DNA from: VXNF01 sp965116465
Lineage (GTDB): Bacteria > Actinomycetota > Acidimicrobiia > Acidimicrobiales > CATQHL01
Direction: 5' to 3'
Assembly (NCBI GenBank): GCA_965116465.1
Contig: OZ220687.1
Span: 3,162,001-3,226,000 of the forward strand
DNA: 64,000 bases
Shown here: positions 9,853 through 19,211 of the stretch, piece by piece
Layout of the letters: the number at the start of each line of letters is the position of its first letter
Position numbering within the stretch: the stretch's first letter is position 1
The notes under the pieces: generated by a model
Told to the model about the DNA's origin: nothing
The model's input: the letters and a program-made list of their open reading frames with translations, nothing else
The model's database searches: none
Translations under genes and position numbers: made by a program

Positions 9853-11012
9853 GCGGCGGGTTCCTGCGCCGCCTGCTGCCGTCTCCTGATCCGGCGCGCC
9901 CGGCGCGCCGCTCCGCGGCGGCGGTCAACCCGCTGCTGCCGTCGGCGGGCGCCAAGATCATGGCCGCCCTGGGTGTGGCGGGCGTGGTGGTCTGCCCGCT
10001 GGTGCTCGAAGATCCGTTCTGGATCACGGTGCTGGGCAACGCCGGCACCTTCGCGGTGGCCGCGCTGGGGCTCAGCCTGCTGACGGGCTTCTGCGGCCAG
10101 GTGTCGCTGGGCCATGCCGCGTTCCTGACCGTGGGCGGCTACCTGGTGGCGTTCTTCGGCGCCGGCTGGGGCTGGCCGTTGCCGGCGTGGCTGGCGCTGT
10201 CGGCCGCCATCGGCGCTGTCATCGGGGCGCTGGTGGGGCCGTTCGCACTGCGCTTCAAGGGCAACTACCTGGTGGTGGTGACGCTGGCGCTGATCTTCGT
10301 CGTGACCCACGTCGCCCGCAACTGGGAGGGCTTCACCGGCGGCTTCGACGGCATCTCCACCAACAAGGCGCCGCTGGCCCTGGGCGGGCTGGACTTCGCC
10401 GACATGAGCGCCTTCGGCCACCGGCTGGACCGCCAGCAGGGCCTGTTCTACCTGTCGTGGATCCTGGTGGGGATCAGCGCGCTGGTGGTGCGGAACCTGG
10501 TGCGCAGCCGGCCCGGCCGGGCCATGCAGGCCATCCGGGACCGGGATCTGGCCGCCGAGGTGATCGGGGTCAGCAACGCCCGCTACAAGATCGCCGCCTT
10601 CGCCATCTCCAGCGCCATGGCTTCGGTGGCCGGCGCGGTGTACGCGGTCGGCCTGCGCTTCGTCACCCCCAACGAGCCGCTGGCGGAACTCTTCCTGTCG
10701 ATCCGCTTCGTCGCCATCATCATCGTCGGCGGCATGGGAACCGTCTACGGCGCCGTCGTGGGTGCCCTACTGCTGGGCCCGCTGCCGGAGCTGGTGAAGG
10801 AGTTCGTGAGCTACCTGGACGTGACCGTGCCGGGCCTCGGTCGCCCGCTGGTGTCCGACACCGTCGCGGCCGAGCCGCTGTTCAGCACCTCGGCGTTCAG
10901 CGAGGTGCTGTTCGGACTGCTGCTGGTGCTGGCCCTGCTGTTCCAACCTCAGGGCATCGCCGGGGTCGTGCGATCGTTGCGGGTCCGCTGGGCACGGCGC
11001 GCGCTGCGCTGA
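9849..11012 (+). CDS. livM: branched-chain amino acid-type ABC permease LivM
   Basis: A 387-aa permease read from ATG 9849, which shares ATGA with the livH stop. After a short basic cytoplasmic tail there are many membrane segments, with the LivM hallmark LSLLTGFCGQVSLGHAAFLT and the conserved RPGRAMQAIRDRDLAAEVIGV coupling region. The C-terminal VGGMGTVYGAVVGALLLGPL is also typical. There is a periplasmic-side insertion of modest length before the last helix (residues about 315-345). It forms the heterodimeric pore with LivH. Confidence 0.93.
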   Translation: MSGGFLRRLLPSPDPARPARRSAAAVNPLLPSAGAKIMAALGVAGVVVCPLVLEDPFWITVLGNAGTFAVAALGLSLLTGFCGQVSLGHAAFLTVGGYLVAFFGAGWGWPLPAWLALSAAIGAVIGALVGPFALRFKGNYLVVVTLALIFVVTHVARNWEGFTGGFDGISTNKAPLALGGLDFADMSAFGHRLDRQQGLFYLSWILVGISALVVRNLVRSRPGRAMQAIRDRDLAAEVIGVSNARYKIAAFAISSAMASVAGAVYAVGLRFVTPNEPLAELFLSIRFVAIIIVGGMGTVYGAVVGALLLGPLPELVKEFVSYLDVTVPGLGRPLVSDTVAAEPLFSTSAFSEVLFGLLLVLALLFQPQGIAGVVRSLRVRWARRALR

Positions 11013-11077
11013 GTCCGGTTTCCGGCTCTGGATAGGATGGGCGGAAGTTCGCGGTGGATCGGTCAGGGAGGGTGGAC

Positions 11078-12679
11078 ATGATGCAGGCTCGCAAGTCGCG
11101 CAGGCTCGACTCAGGGTGGCGTTTGGCCTCGAGGTCCCGCTGGGCGGCACTGATCGCAGTGATCGCCCTGCTGGCGGCCGCGTGCGGCGGCGATGACGGC
11201 GCCACCAGCGCGCCGCCACCGCCCGAGCCAACACCGGCGCCGTCGGATTCACCGCCGCCGCCGGATCCCGCGCCGGCGCCCGCCGGCGATGATCCTGCGC
11301 CGCCGCCCCCCGCGCCGGCCGGTGACGACGGGGCTCCGGCGCCGCCACCCCCCGCGCCGGCCGGTGACGACGCGGCCCCGGCGCCGCCGCCCGAGCCTGC
11401 GCCGGCGCTCGCCGGGGATGATCCTGCGCCGCCGCCCCCTGCGCCGGCCGGTGACGAGGCGGCCCCGGCGCCGCCGCCCGAGCCTGCACCGGCCCCACCG
11501 GAGGCGCCGCCGGCGCCGCCCCCGGAGCCGCAGCCGACGACCGGCTTCGACGGCGACACCCTCACGCTCGGCTACCTGGTCGACCAGTCCGGCCCCCTGG
11601 CCATCATCGGCGGCCCGCTGCTGGCCGGCTCGCAGCTCTACTGGGACTGGGTGAACGACGAGTTGGGCGGCATCGCCGGCAGGTACCGGGTGACCTTGGC
11701 GGTCGGCGACACCAAGGACTCCGAGGGCGCGACGGTGCAGGAGTACCAGCGGCTCAAGGACGACGTGGTGATGTTCGCGGAGGTGCTCTCCACGCCGCCG
11801 GTCCAGGCGCTGCTGGAGTTCCTCAACGAGGACGGCGTCGTGGCTGTGCCGGGCTCCCTGGCGGGTGCCTGGGCGCGGGAGCCGCTGCTGATGCCCAGCG
11901 GCGCCGCCTACGAGTACGAGGCCATCAACCTGGCGGACTGGTATGTCAACCACTCGGGGCTGGCGAGCCCGTCGGACGTGTACTGCGCGGTCTACGTCAA
12001 CGACAAGTACGGCAGGGACTCCGTGCGGGGCGTGGAGTTCGCCGCCGACCGCCTGGGGTTCTCCCTGGCCGAGACCCAGACCATCAACAGGGGCGACCGG
12101 GCGTTCACGGCGCAGGTCGCAGCGTTCGCCGACGCCGGCTGCACGGTGATCTTCGCCATCACCGTCCCCACCGAGCAGCACGCCATGCTGGCCGAGGCCA
12201 CCAGCCAGGGACTCGACCCGGTGTGGCTGGGCCTGCTGCCGACGTACCTGAACCTCTTCGCAGCCGGTGCCCCCGATCTGTACGCCAAGTACTACGTCGC
12301 CCTCGACTCGCCGGAACTCGCCGACACGTCGGTTCCCGGCATCGCCAACTTCCTCGAGCGGTTCGAGCGCTACGGCAGCGGCGCGATCACCACGTTCGTG
12401 CTCTCGGGCTACTTCCTGCAGGTCTCGGTGCACGCCTTGCTCGAGAAGGCCGCCGAGTTGGGCGACTTCAGCCGGGAGGGCATCCGCAACGCCCTGGCTC
12501 AGCTCGGGGAGGTGGAACTGGACGGCCTCGCCGCGGAGAACTACGTCTACGGCACACCCGAGAACCGTCGCCCCACGAGCGCGGTGCGGATCAAGGTGTT
12601 CGACCCCACCCGGCCGCCGAACTTCCTGCGCGACATCATGATCGTGGACTCGCCGCTCAACGACGAGTTCGACCTGTAG
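11078..12679 (+). CDS. HAAT-type periplasmic-binding lipoprotein with long Pro-rich tether
   Basis: A 533-aa solute-binding protein for the preceding permease. A basic N-region, a hydrophobic core (WAALIAVIALLAA) and Cys36 (LAAAC) form a lipoprotein signal. Residues about 45-153 are a repetitive linker of Pro, Ala, Gly and Asp units. From about residue 155 the type I binding fold starts (DTLTLGYLVDQSGPLAIIGG), ending with YVYGTPENRRPTSAVRIKVF. ATG 11078 is chosen because GGGAGGG lies seven bases upstream. The tether is far longer than usual for LivK-like proteins and probably lifts the domain through the thick cell wall. The ligand cannot be deduced. It follows livM after 65 bp, probably in the same operon. 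Confidence 0.88.
   Translation: MMQARKSRRLDSGWRLASRSRWAALIAVIALLAAACGGDDGATSAPPPPEPTPAPSDSPPPPDPAPAPAGDDPAPPPPAPAGDDGAPAPPPPAPAGDDAAPAPPPEPAPALAGDDPAPPPPAPAGDEAAPAPPPEPAPAPPEAPPAPPPEPQPTTGFDGDTLTLGYLVDQSGPLAIIGGPLLAGSQLYWDWVNDELGGIAGRYRVTLAVGDTKDSEGATVQEYQRLKDDVVMFAEVLSTPPVQALLEFLNEDGVVAVPGSLAGAWAREPLLMPSGAAYEYEAINLADWYVNHSGLASPSDVYCAVYVNDKYGRDSVRGVEFAADRLGFSLAETQTINRGDRAFTAQVAAFADAGCTVIFAITVPTEQHAMLAEATSQGLDPVWLGLLPTYLNLFAAGAPDLYAKYYVALDSPELADTSVPGIANFLERFERYGSGAITTFVLSGYFLQVSVHALLEKAAELGDFSREGIRNALAQLGEVELDGLAAENYVYGTPENRRPTSAVRIKVFDPTRPPNFLRDIMIVDSPLNDEFDL
11210..11536 (+). repeat. in-frame tandem repeats encoding Pro/Ala/Gly-Asp linker
   Basis: Imperfect repeats of a unit encoding roughly PAPAGDDxAPAPPP, occurring about five times in the lipoprotein gene. 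The DNA copies around 11278-11460 are nearly identical in places, so slippage could alter the linker length between strains. This is coding repeat DNA, not a CRISPR or intergenic array. Confidence 0.85.
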
Positions 12680-12727
12680 CGGCGACGCCGCCGACCCGCC
12701 GGCCGAACCAGGCGGAGCGCGCCCGGG

Positions 12728-14200
12728 CTAGCCGGCGTCGTTGCGGTGGCGCTCCAGGAAGGCGTGAACCTCGCTCATGGAGACGCCCGGCGAGGGTGCC
12801 AGGGCGCCGTCGGACGAGGTCAGCGGGCCCAGGACGAACTCGCGGTCGCGGGCCGAGGCCCACACCGTGCGATCGCGCGGCGGCCCCTCGCCGGCTCCGG
12901 GGCCGGTGGCCCCGGAGGCGTAGGGAGAGACGATGTGGCGCGCGGTCTCGCTGCCCCGGAAGCGCCCGGCGTGGGCCGCGGTCGTGCCGACGGTCACGGT
13001 GTGGCCGTGGTCGCGGGTGGTGTCCACCTGGGTGACGCAGAAGTAGTCGCCGGCAGCCGTCTCGGTGTATTGGGCGTAGGTGGCGTAGGTGTCGGCGGAG
13101 TGGAACACCTGGCGCGGCGCCCACGAGTCCGGGACGCGCACACCCTCGAGGCTCCCGTCGGCTGCCGCCGGGAAGGGCACGTTGTCGTTCTCGTAGGCCT
13201 TGGAGATGAGCCCCTCCTCGTCCGCCCGCATGAAGTGCATCGGGATACCGAGATGCTCGGTGGCGAGGTTCGTGAGCCGGTGGGCGGCCATCTCGTAGGA
13301 CACGGAGAAGACGTCCTTGAGGTCCTGCACGGCGATGTCGCCCTCGCCGGCCGCCTCCTCGAGCAGTGACACCGCCGGGCGCTGGGGCGCCAGCACCGCC
13401 CCGGCGAAGTAGTTGGACTCCACCCGCTGGCGCAGGTAGTCCTCGATGGTCTCGGGGTCGGAGTGGTCGAGGGCGAAGTGGCCCAGGGTGGACAGCACAA
13501 CCGACCGGGCGGCGCGCGTCGGCAACTCGTCGCGCTGGGGGATGTAGATCACGCGACGGCGCAGGTCGGTGACGGATCGGGTCGAGCGGGGGATGTCGCG
13601 CACCCGGTCGATCCGGTAGCCCAGGTGATCGGCGAGGTCCAGCAGGATGCGCTCGGAGATCGGGCCGGTACCGGGGTAGGAGGCGGCCCTGAGGGCTGCG
13701 CTCGCGACCTCCTCGATCTCGCCGTAGTAGTTGTCGCGGGCGCGCATCTGAGCCCGCAGCACGATGTTCGCCCGCCGCACCGGGTCCACCGCAGGGACTC
13801 CGCCGCCGGCGGAGGAGGCCTCCGAGCCGTCTCGCCAGGCGTCGTGCAGTGCCAGGAGATGCTCGAGGGCGGCGTCGGGCAGTCGGGCCGTGGCCTTCAG
13901 CTCGGGCAGCCGCAGTGAGCGGTACGCATCGCTTTGCTGGATCCGGGCGAGCCGGACCTCCAACTCGGCACGCCGGGTCGGCGCCTCGCCGTTCAGCAGG
14001 CCGCCCGCGGTGCACCCCAGGGCATCGGCGAGGTCACCCAGCAGTGACAGGCGGGGCTCGATCCGGCCGTTCTCGAGTTGCGAGAGGTAGGGAGCCGGGC
14101 GACCCACGCGTTCGCCCAGCTCGGCGAGAGTCAGCCCCTTCCGGCGTCGCTCGTATCGGATCCGCTGTCCGAGCACGAGAGTGTCGAGCGACTCGGGCAC
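12728..14200 (-). CDS. ScfR/RamB-like transcriptional regulator (XRE HTH + IrrE-like + DUF2083)
   Basis: A 490-aa regulator. An XRE helix-turn-helix occupies residues about 8-65 (IRYERRRKGLTLAELGERVG, then PYLSQLENGR). A middle region follows, then an ImmA/IrrE-like segment, then a C-terminal DUF2083-type domain (FHSADTYATYAQYTETAAGD, FVLGPLTSSDG). This order is that of short-chain fatty-acyl regulators such as RamB, which controls acetate/propionate genes in corynebacteria and mycobacteria. The expected HExxH is reduced to STLGH in VVLSTLGHFALDH, so peptidase activity is unlikely. GTG 14200 is taken as start by homology of length (RamB about 475-490 aa); no clear ribosome site is visible. 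It is divergent from the SDR-hyu genes and is their likely regulator. Confidence 0.82.
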   Translation of the reverse strand: MPESLDTLVLGQRIRYERRRKGLTLAELGERVGRPAPYLSQLENGRIEPRLSLLGDLADALGCTAGGLLNGEAPTRRAELEVRLARIQQSDAYRSLRLPELKATARLPDAALEHLLALHDAWRDGSEASSAGGGVPAVDPVRRANIVLRAQMRARDNYYGEIEEVASAALRAASYPGTGPISERILLDLADHLGYRIDRVRDIPRSTRSVTDLRRRVIYIPQRDELPTRAARSVVLSTLGHFALDHSDPETIEDYLRQRVESNYFAGAVLAPQRPAVSLLEEAAGEGDIAVQDLKDVFSVSYEMAAHRLTNLATEHLGIPMHFMRADEEGLISKAYENDNVPFPAAADGSLEGVRVPDSWAPRQVFHSADTYATYAQYTETAAGDYFCVTQVDTTRDHGHTVTVGTTAAHAGRFRGSETARHIVSPYASGATGPGAGEGPPRDRTVWASARDREFVLGPLTSSDGALAPSPGVSMSEVHAFLERHRNDAG

Positions 14201-14444
14201 GGGCGGAAGAATAACGATTTTTTTCGCGGCGCAACGACTGGTTCGTTTCTCATCCGAAACAGAACCGCAGATTGTCCACCGCTTGTTCCCAGCTTGGGGA
14301 CAATTTCCACAGGACGCGGGACGCACGAGGTCGCCGCGACGTGGTATAGGGGCCGCGGGGTCGGTGGTTCGCCCACTTCGGCGCAGCAGCGGCCGGCCGC
14401 TACGATCTGTGCGGCCTGTGGGGTCGACTCGGGGGAGGGAAACG
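14201..14444. promoter_or_regulatory. divergent regulatory region with inverted repeats
   Basis: 244 bp between the ScfR-like gene and the SDR-hyu operon, with an unusually T-rich patch near 14215-14225. Two inverted repeats are visible: ATTGTCC (14271-14277) with GGACAAT (14298-14304), spacer 20; and GTTTC (14245-14249) with GAAAC (14256-14260). Either could be an operator for the adjacent regulator. GGGGGAGGGA at 14431-14440 is the ribosome site of the SDR gene. Confidence 0.5.
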
Positions 14445-15224
14445 GTGCAAAGCGATCAACGCTGGGCCGTCGTGACGGGGGCGAGTCGAGGTATCGGCGC
14501 CGCCATCGCCCGTCGTCTGGCGGCGGACGGGTTCGGTGTCTCATTGCTGGCGACGAAGGCGGACCTGCTCGACGGCATTTGCGATGAGATTCGTGCCGGG
14601 GGCGGGAAGGCGGAGGTCGTCGTCTGCGACCTCGCTGATCGTGAGCAGCTGGCGGCGGTCTGCGAGGAGCTGGCCGCGGCCCATCCCGCGGTACATGCGC
14701 TGGTCAACAACGCCGGCATCGTGCGCGTCGGCGACATCGGCGACTTCGGCGGCGACGACTGGGACGACGTCATGGAGATCAACGTGCGCGCCGCCTTCGA
14801 GTTGGTGCGCGCCCTCGAGCCGGCCCTCCGGGCGGCCGCCGGCGCCCCCGGCGGCGATGCCTCGGTGGTCAACGTGAGTTCGGTCATGGGGCTGGTCGCC
14901 TGCAAGACCATCATCAGCTACCTGGCCGCCAAGGGCGCGCTCAACCACCTCACCCGCGGGCTGGCCCTCGAGTTGGGGGCGGCGGGGATCCGGGTCAACG
15001 CGGTGGCGCCGGGCTACATCCGCACCGACATGTTCGAGACGTCCCACCCGCCCGAGCGCCAGGTGCTGTTGGGGAAGTCCCATGCCCTGGAGCGGGTCGG
15101 GACGCCCGAGGAGGTCGCCGGGGTGGTCTCCTTCCTCTGCTCGCGCGACTCCACGTTCGTGAGCGGCACGGTCATCTCGGTGGACGGCGGGCTGCACGCT
15201 CGGGCCGCCATTCCGGAGCACTAG
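14445..15224 (+). CDS. SDR-family NAD(P)-dependent oxidoreductase
   Basis: A 259-aa classical short-chain dehydrogenase/reductase. It has a TGASRGIG nucleotide loop near residue 10, NNAG, a catalytic serine in VNVSSVMG, YLAAK (YxxxK) and the FabG-like finish VSGTVISVDGG. The GTG start at 14445 sits five bases after GGGGGAGGGA. Substrate is unknown; family members oxidise alcohols or reduce ketones. It leads the run of two HyuA/HyuB pairs and a second SDR closes it, suggesting that alcohol/ketone chemistry feeds or drains the ATP-dependent enzymes between them. Confidence 0.9.
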   Translation: MQSDQRWAVVTGASRGIGAAIARRLAADGFGVSLLATKADLLDGICDEIRAGGGKAEVVVCDLADREQLAAVCEELAAAHPAVHALVNNAGIVRVGDIGDFGGDDWDDVMEINVRAAFELVRALEPALRAAAGAPGGDASVVNVSSVMGLVACKTIISYLAAKGALNHLTRGLALELGAAGIRVNAVAPGYIRTDMFETSHPPERQVLLGKSHALERVGTPEEVAGVVSFLCSRDSTFVSGTVISVDGGLHARAAIPEH

Positions 15225-15255
15225 GGCGAATGAACGCCGCTGGCCGAGGGCGGGC

Positions 15256-17376
15256 GTGACCGGGCGCCCGAACGGCGCCTGGCGGATCGGCGTCGACACC
15301 GGAGGGACGTTCACGGACCTGGTCGCCGTCGGACCGGGCGGTGAGGTGCGGCTCCAGAAGGTCGCCTCCACGCCGGCCGAGCCGGCAAGGGCCACCTTCG
15401 AGGCCCTGAAGCGGTCCCGGGTCGATCCGCGGGGCGAGGTCGACACCTTCATCATGGGGACGACCATCGCCACGAACGCCCTGATCCAGCGGCGCGGCGC
15501 GCCGACGGTGCTCATCACGACGGCCGGGTTCGAGGACGTCCTCTACATCCAGCGCATCGACCGCCAGGGCCTGTACGACCTGCAGTGGATCAAGGCCGAG
15601 CCCTATGTGCCGCGCGACCGGGTCGTCGGCGTCAACGAGCGGATCCTCGCCGACGGTTCGGTGCGCACGGAACTCTCCGGGGAGGAGCTGGATCGCGTGA
15701 TCGACGAGGTGCGCCGGATCACGGCGGATGACCACAAGCCGGCGGTGGCGGTTTCCCTGCTCTTCTCCTACGTGAACCCCGCGCACGAGCGAGAGCTGGC
15801 GGCGGCCCTGCAGGAAGCGCTGGGCGGATTGCCCGTCTCGATCTCGAGCGAAGTGGCGCCCATCTGGCGCGAGTACGAGCGGTCCAACACCACCGCCATG
15901 GACGCCTATGTCAAGCCGATCGTCGCCAACTTCGCCGGCGACCTCCTCAGGGAACTGGACGCACTCGAGATGGGCGGCTGGCACGGCTTGTTGCGGTCCA
16001 ACGGCGGCCACGTGGCGATTCCCGACGCCACCGCCAAGCCCGTGGAGATCGTGCTCTCGGGCCTCGCCGCGGGGATGATCGCCGGCGCCCACTTCGCCCG
16101 CGCCACCGGCACCGCCAAGGCGGTCACGCTCGACATGGGCGGGACCAGCGCCGATGTGGGCGTCATCGTCGACGGCGAGTTGCAGTTCTCCGGACTGTTC
16201 GAGGTGGAGTTCGGGCTGCCGCTGGCGCTGCCGATCCTCGACGTGACGACGATCGGCGCCGGCGGAGGGTCGATTGCCTCCATCGACTCCGGCGGCCTGC
16301 TGAAGGTCGGGCCCGACAGCGCCGGAGCCGAACCCGGCCCGGCGTGCTACGGCCTCGGCGGCGAGGCGCCGACGGTGACCGACGCCAACGTCGTGATGGG
16401 GCGCCTCAACCCCGGCTACTTCCTCGGTGGGCGCATGAACCTCGACGCCGGCAAGGCCCGCAGTGCCATCGACCCTGTCGCGGATCGTCTCGGGCTGACG
16501 CCCGAGGACACCGCCGAGGCGATCGTGTCGGTCTCCATCGAGAACATGGACGGCGCCATGCGCCTCGTCACCGTGGACCGCGGGCTGGACTACCGGGAGT
16601 TCGACCTCGTGGCCTACGGGGGCGCCGGACCGCTGCACGCCACCGAGATCGCCCGGCGGATGGGGATGAACCGCGTCATCGTGCCGCCGAACCCGGGGCT
16701 CGTCTCCGCCTACGGCACCGTGATCGCCGACCAGCGCGTGGACCGGCGCATCACGCTCGTGCGCCGGTTGGACCACGCCGAGTCCGAGGACCTGCCGGGC
16801 GCCCTGGGCCGCCTCGCCGACGAGACCGTCTCGGAGTTGCGGTCGCAGTTGCGGCGGCCGGATGTGCCCGTCGATGTCACGACCTACGTGGCCTGCCGCT
16901 ATCTCGGCCAGAACTACGAGCAGGAGATCCGCACCGAGTTCGGCCACGTGGACCGCAGCTTCGAACTCGCCGTTCCGATCGGCCCCGAGGCGGCCGATTT
17001 CGTGGCGCGACTCGCCGACGGCTACCACACCACCCACAAGGCCGCCTACGGCTACGAGATGCGCGACCAGCCCATCCAGTCGGTCTACCTGGGCGCCACC
17101 GCCCTCTCGGAGGCGCCGGAGGTGCTGATCCGGCCCTACGCCGGCGATGGTGACTGCACGACGCCGGTGACCCGGCGCGTCCTGGCGGCGCCCGGGCAGT
17201 GGACCGATGCGCTCATCGTCAACCGCGACACCCTGGAGGTGGGCGAGACGCTCGACGGCCCCGCGGTCATCGAGGAGGCGGACTCCACGACCTGGGTCCC
17301 TCCCGGGTTCCGGGCCACGGTGCATCAGAGCCAGTGCCTGATCATCGCCCGCAGCGACGCCGGGGCCCGGCCATGA
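15256..17376 (+). CDS. hyuA: hydantoinase/oxoprolinase family protein A (first copy)
   Basis: A 706-aa protein of the HyuA/5-oxoprolinase/acetone carboxylase beta family. The actin-like ATPase N-terminus IGVDTGGTFTDLVAV is intact, as are TTIATNALIQRRGAPTVLIT, the DMGGTSADVG phosphate loop and IGAGGGSIASID. Family members use ATP to activate a carbonyl of a cyclic amide or ketone, working with a HyuB partner. The GTG 15256 start gives an N-terminus aligned with the family. The stop overlaps the following hyuB ATG (ATGA). The reaction cannot be named: N-methylhydantoinase, oxoprolinase, and acetone/acetophenone carboxylase are the known options. Confidence 0.9.
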   Translation: MTGRPNGAWRIGVDTGGTFTDLVAVGPGGEVRLQKVASTPAEPARATFEALKRSRVDPRGEVDTFIMGTTIATNALIQRRGAPTVLITTAGFEDVLYIQRIDRQGLYDLQWIKAEPYVPRDRVVGVNERILADGSVRTELSGEELDRVIDEVRRITADDHKPAVAVSLLFSYVNPAHERELAAALQEALGGLPVSISSEVAPIWREYERSNTTAMDAYVKPIVANFAGDLLRELDALEMGGWHGLLRSNGGHVAIPDATAKPVEIVLSGLAAGMIAGAHFARATGTAKAVTLDMGGTSADVGVIVDGELQFSGLFEVEFGLPLALPILDVTTIGAGGGSIASIDSGGLLKVGPDSAGAEPGPACYGLGGEAPTVTDANVVMGRLNPGYFLGGRMNLDAGKARSAIDPVADRLGLTPEDTAEAIVSVSIENMDGAMRLVTVDRGLDYREFDLVAYGGAGPLHATEIARRMGMNRVIVPPNPGLVSAYGTVIADQRVDRRITLVRRLDHAESEDLPGALGRLADETVSELRSQLRRPDVPVDVTTYVACRYLGQNYEQEIRTEFGHVDRSFELAVPIGPEAADFVARLADGYHTTHKAAYGYEMRDQPIQSVYLGATALSEAPEVLIRPYAGDGDCTTPVTRRVLAAPGQWTDALIVNRDTLEVGETLDGPAVIEEADSTTWVPPGFRATVHQSQCLIIARSDAGARP

Positions 17377-19211
17377 CCGGCCCATCCAAGACCGGCCCAG
17401 CCATGACCGGCGCAGCGCCGCCGGACTTCGCCGGCATCGACCGGGTGGGTCTGACCCTGCTGTACAAGCGGGTCCGGAACATCTGCGACGAGATGGCCTT
17501 CGCCATGATGCGCACCGCCTACTCGCCGATCTTCTCCGAGGGGCTCGACTTCTCGACCCTGGTGCTGGACCGGAGGGGCCGGCTGATCGCCACCGCGGGG
17601 ATCAACCCGGCGATGCTGGGCGCCTCGCTGTATGCCGCCACCTGGATCATCCGCGAGGTGGGGCCGGACAACTTCGCCGACGGCGACATCTTCGTGCACA
17701 ACGACCCCTACCGGGGCGGCTCGCACCTGCCCGAGCACATGATGGTGGCTCCCGTCTACCGCGACGGCGAGTTGGCCGCATTCGTCGGCAACATCGCCCA
17801 CCTCGCCGAGATCGGCGGGATGGCGCCCGGTTCCTTCGCGGCGACGGCCACCGACATCTTCCAGGAGGGCCTGCGCATCCCTCCCACCAAGCTCTTCGAC
17901 CGCGGCGAGCCGGTGCAGGACATCTGGCGGATCATGCTTGCCAACCACCGCACGCCGGACAACTCCTGGGGCGACCTGCACGCCATGGTCGGCTCGCTGC
18001 GGGTGGGGGAGAGGCGGGTCGGAGGCCTCATCGCCGAGCGGGGAGTCGACGGGCTGAACGAGGCCTTCGAGCAGATCCTGGACTACGCCGAGGCGTACAT
18101 GCGCTCGGAGATCGCCGGCCTCCCCGACGGCATCTACACCGGCGAGGACTGCATGGAGGACGACGGCATCTCCGACCGCTCCTACTGGATCCGCTCGCGG
18201 ATCATCGTGGAGGGCGATGAGTTGATCTTCGACTACTCGAAGTCCGACGAGCAGGCCATCGGGCCCATCAACGCCCCCTACGTCGTGACGCTGTCGGCCT
18301 CGCTGAACGGCCTGCTGTACGTCCTGGCCCGGGATGTGCCGGTCAACGCCGGCATCGTGCGCCCCATCAAGGTGGTGGCCCCGGCGGGCACCATCACCTG
18401 CGTGCGCCTGCCCGGGCCGTGCGTGGGCGGCCAGACGGAGTTCCAGCCGCGCATCATGGAACTGGTGCTCGGCCAGATCCTCAGCCAGATCCTGCCCGAG
18501 CGGGCCGCCGCCGCCAGCGGCAACACGTCGCTCAACTTCCTGTTCGGCGGGGTCGACCCCCGCAACGGCGAGTACTACGCGCACTACCACTTCGAGGGGA
18601 TGGGCTGGGGCGGCCGGGCCGGCAGCGACGGCAACAGCGCCCAGATCGTGCCGCACGCCAACTGCCGGAACACCCCGGTGGAGATCTTCGAGACCAAGTG
18701 GCCCTGGGTGCACGAGGAGTACTGCCTCAACGACGACACCGGCGGCGCCGGGCGGCACCGGGGCGGGCTCGGGGTGCGGCGGGTCATGGAAGTGGCGGGC
18801 GACGTGATCACCGTGAGCGCCCTCTCGGAGCGGATGAAGCGCTCGCCGTGGGGGCTGTTCGGGGGCCGCGACGGCAGCAGGACCGCCCTGGAGGTGGCTC
18901 CGGCGGGCAGCGACGCCTACGAGACCTTCCAGGACGCCTTCGGACTGATCTCGCCCTCGAAGTTCACGAACATCCGCCTGCGCCGCGGCGACCGGGTGCG
19001 CATCACGTCACCGTCGGGTGGCGGCTACGGCGACCCGCTGGAGCGCGATCCCGCCAAGGTCCTCGCCGACGTCGAGTTGGGGTTCGTGAGCCGCGTCTCC
19101 GCCGAGTCGGCCTACGGCGTCGTGCTCGACGGCGCTTCGGGCGACAGCCTGGTCGTCGACGAGGCCGCCACCGCCGCGTTGAGGAGGAGCCTGCGCGATG
19201 GCGTGGCATGA
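17373..19211 (+). CDS. hyuB: hydantoinase B/oxoprolinase family protein (first copy)
   Basis: A 612-aa HyuB-type subunit with family blocks MAFAMMRTAYSPIFSEGLDF, DIFVHNDPYRGGSHLPEHMM, RTPDNSWGDLHAMVGSLRVG and the glycine-rich TSPSGGGYGDPLERDP end. It starts at ATG 17373, overlapping hyuA by ATGA. The first 20 residues are a short Thr-Gly-Pro repeat (MTGPSKTGPAMTGA), so a start at the internal ATG 17403 is also possible. It is expected to form a heteromer with the preceding HyuA. The NDPYRGG motif is shared with acetone-carboxylase alpha-type subunits, so a ketone carboxylase cannot be excluded. Confidence 0.9.
   Translation: MTGPSKTGPAMTGAAPPDFAGIDRVGLTLLYKRVRNICDEMAFAMMRTAYSPIFSEGLDFSTLVLDRRGRLIATAGINPAMLGASLYAATWIIREVGPDNFADGDIFVHNDPYRGGSHLPEHMMVAPVYRDGELAAFVGNIAHLAEIGGMAPGSFAATATDIFQEGLRIPPTKLFDRGEPVQDIWRIMLANHRTPDNSWGDLHAMVGSLRVGERRVGGLIAERGVDGLNEAFEQILDYAEAYMRSEIAGLPDGIYTGEDCMEDDGISDRSYWIRSRIIVEGDELIFDYSKSDEQAIGPINAPYVVTLSASLNGLLYVLARDVPVNAGIVRPIKVVAPAGTITCVRLPGPCVGGQTEFQPRIMELVLGQILSQILPERAAAASGNTSLNFLFGGVDPRNGEYYAHYHFEGMGWGGRAGSDGNSAQIVPHANCRNTPVEIFETKWPWVHEEYCLNDDTGGAGRHRGGLGVRRVMEVAGDVITVSALSERMKRSPWGLFGGRDGSRTALEVAPAGSDAYETFQDAFGLISPSKFTNIRLRRGDRVRITSPSGGGYGDPLERDPAKVLADVELGFVSRVSAESAYGVVLDGASGDSLVVDEAATAALRRSLRDGVA

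Noticed and set aside
11210..11536. regular repeats suggesting a CRISPR or minisatellite
   Set aside because: Repeats are in frame within the lipoprotein gene and encode a Pro/Ala/Asp linker; no spacers and no cas genes.
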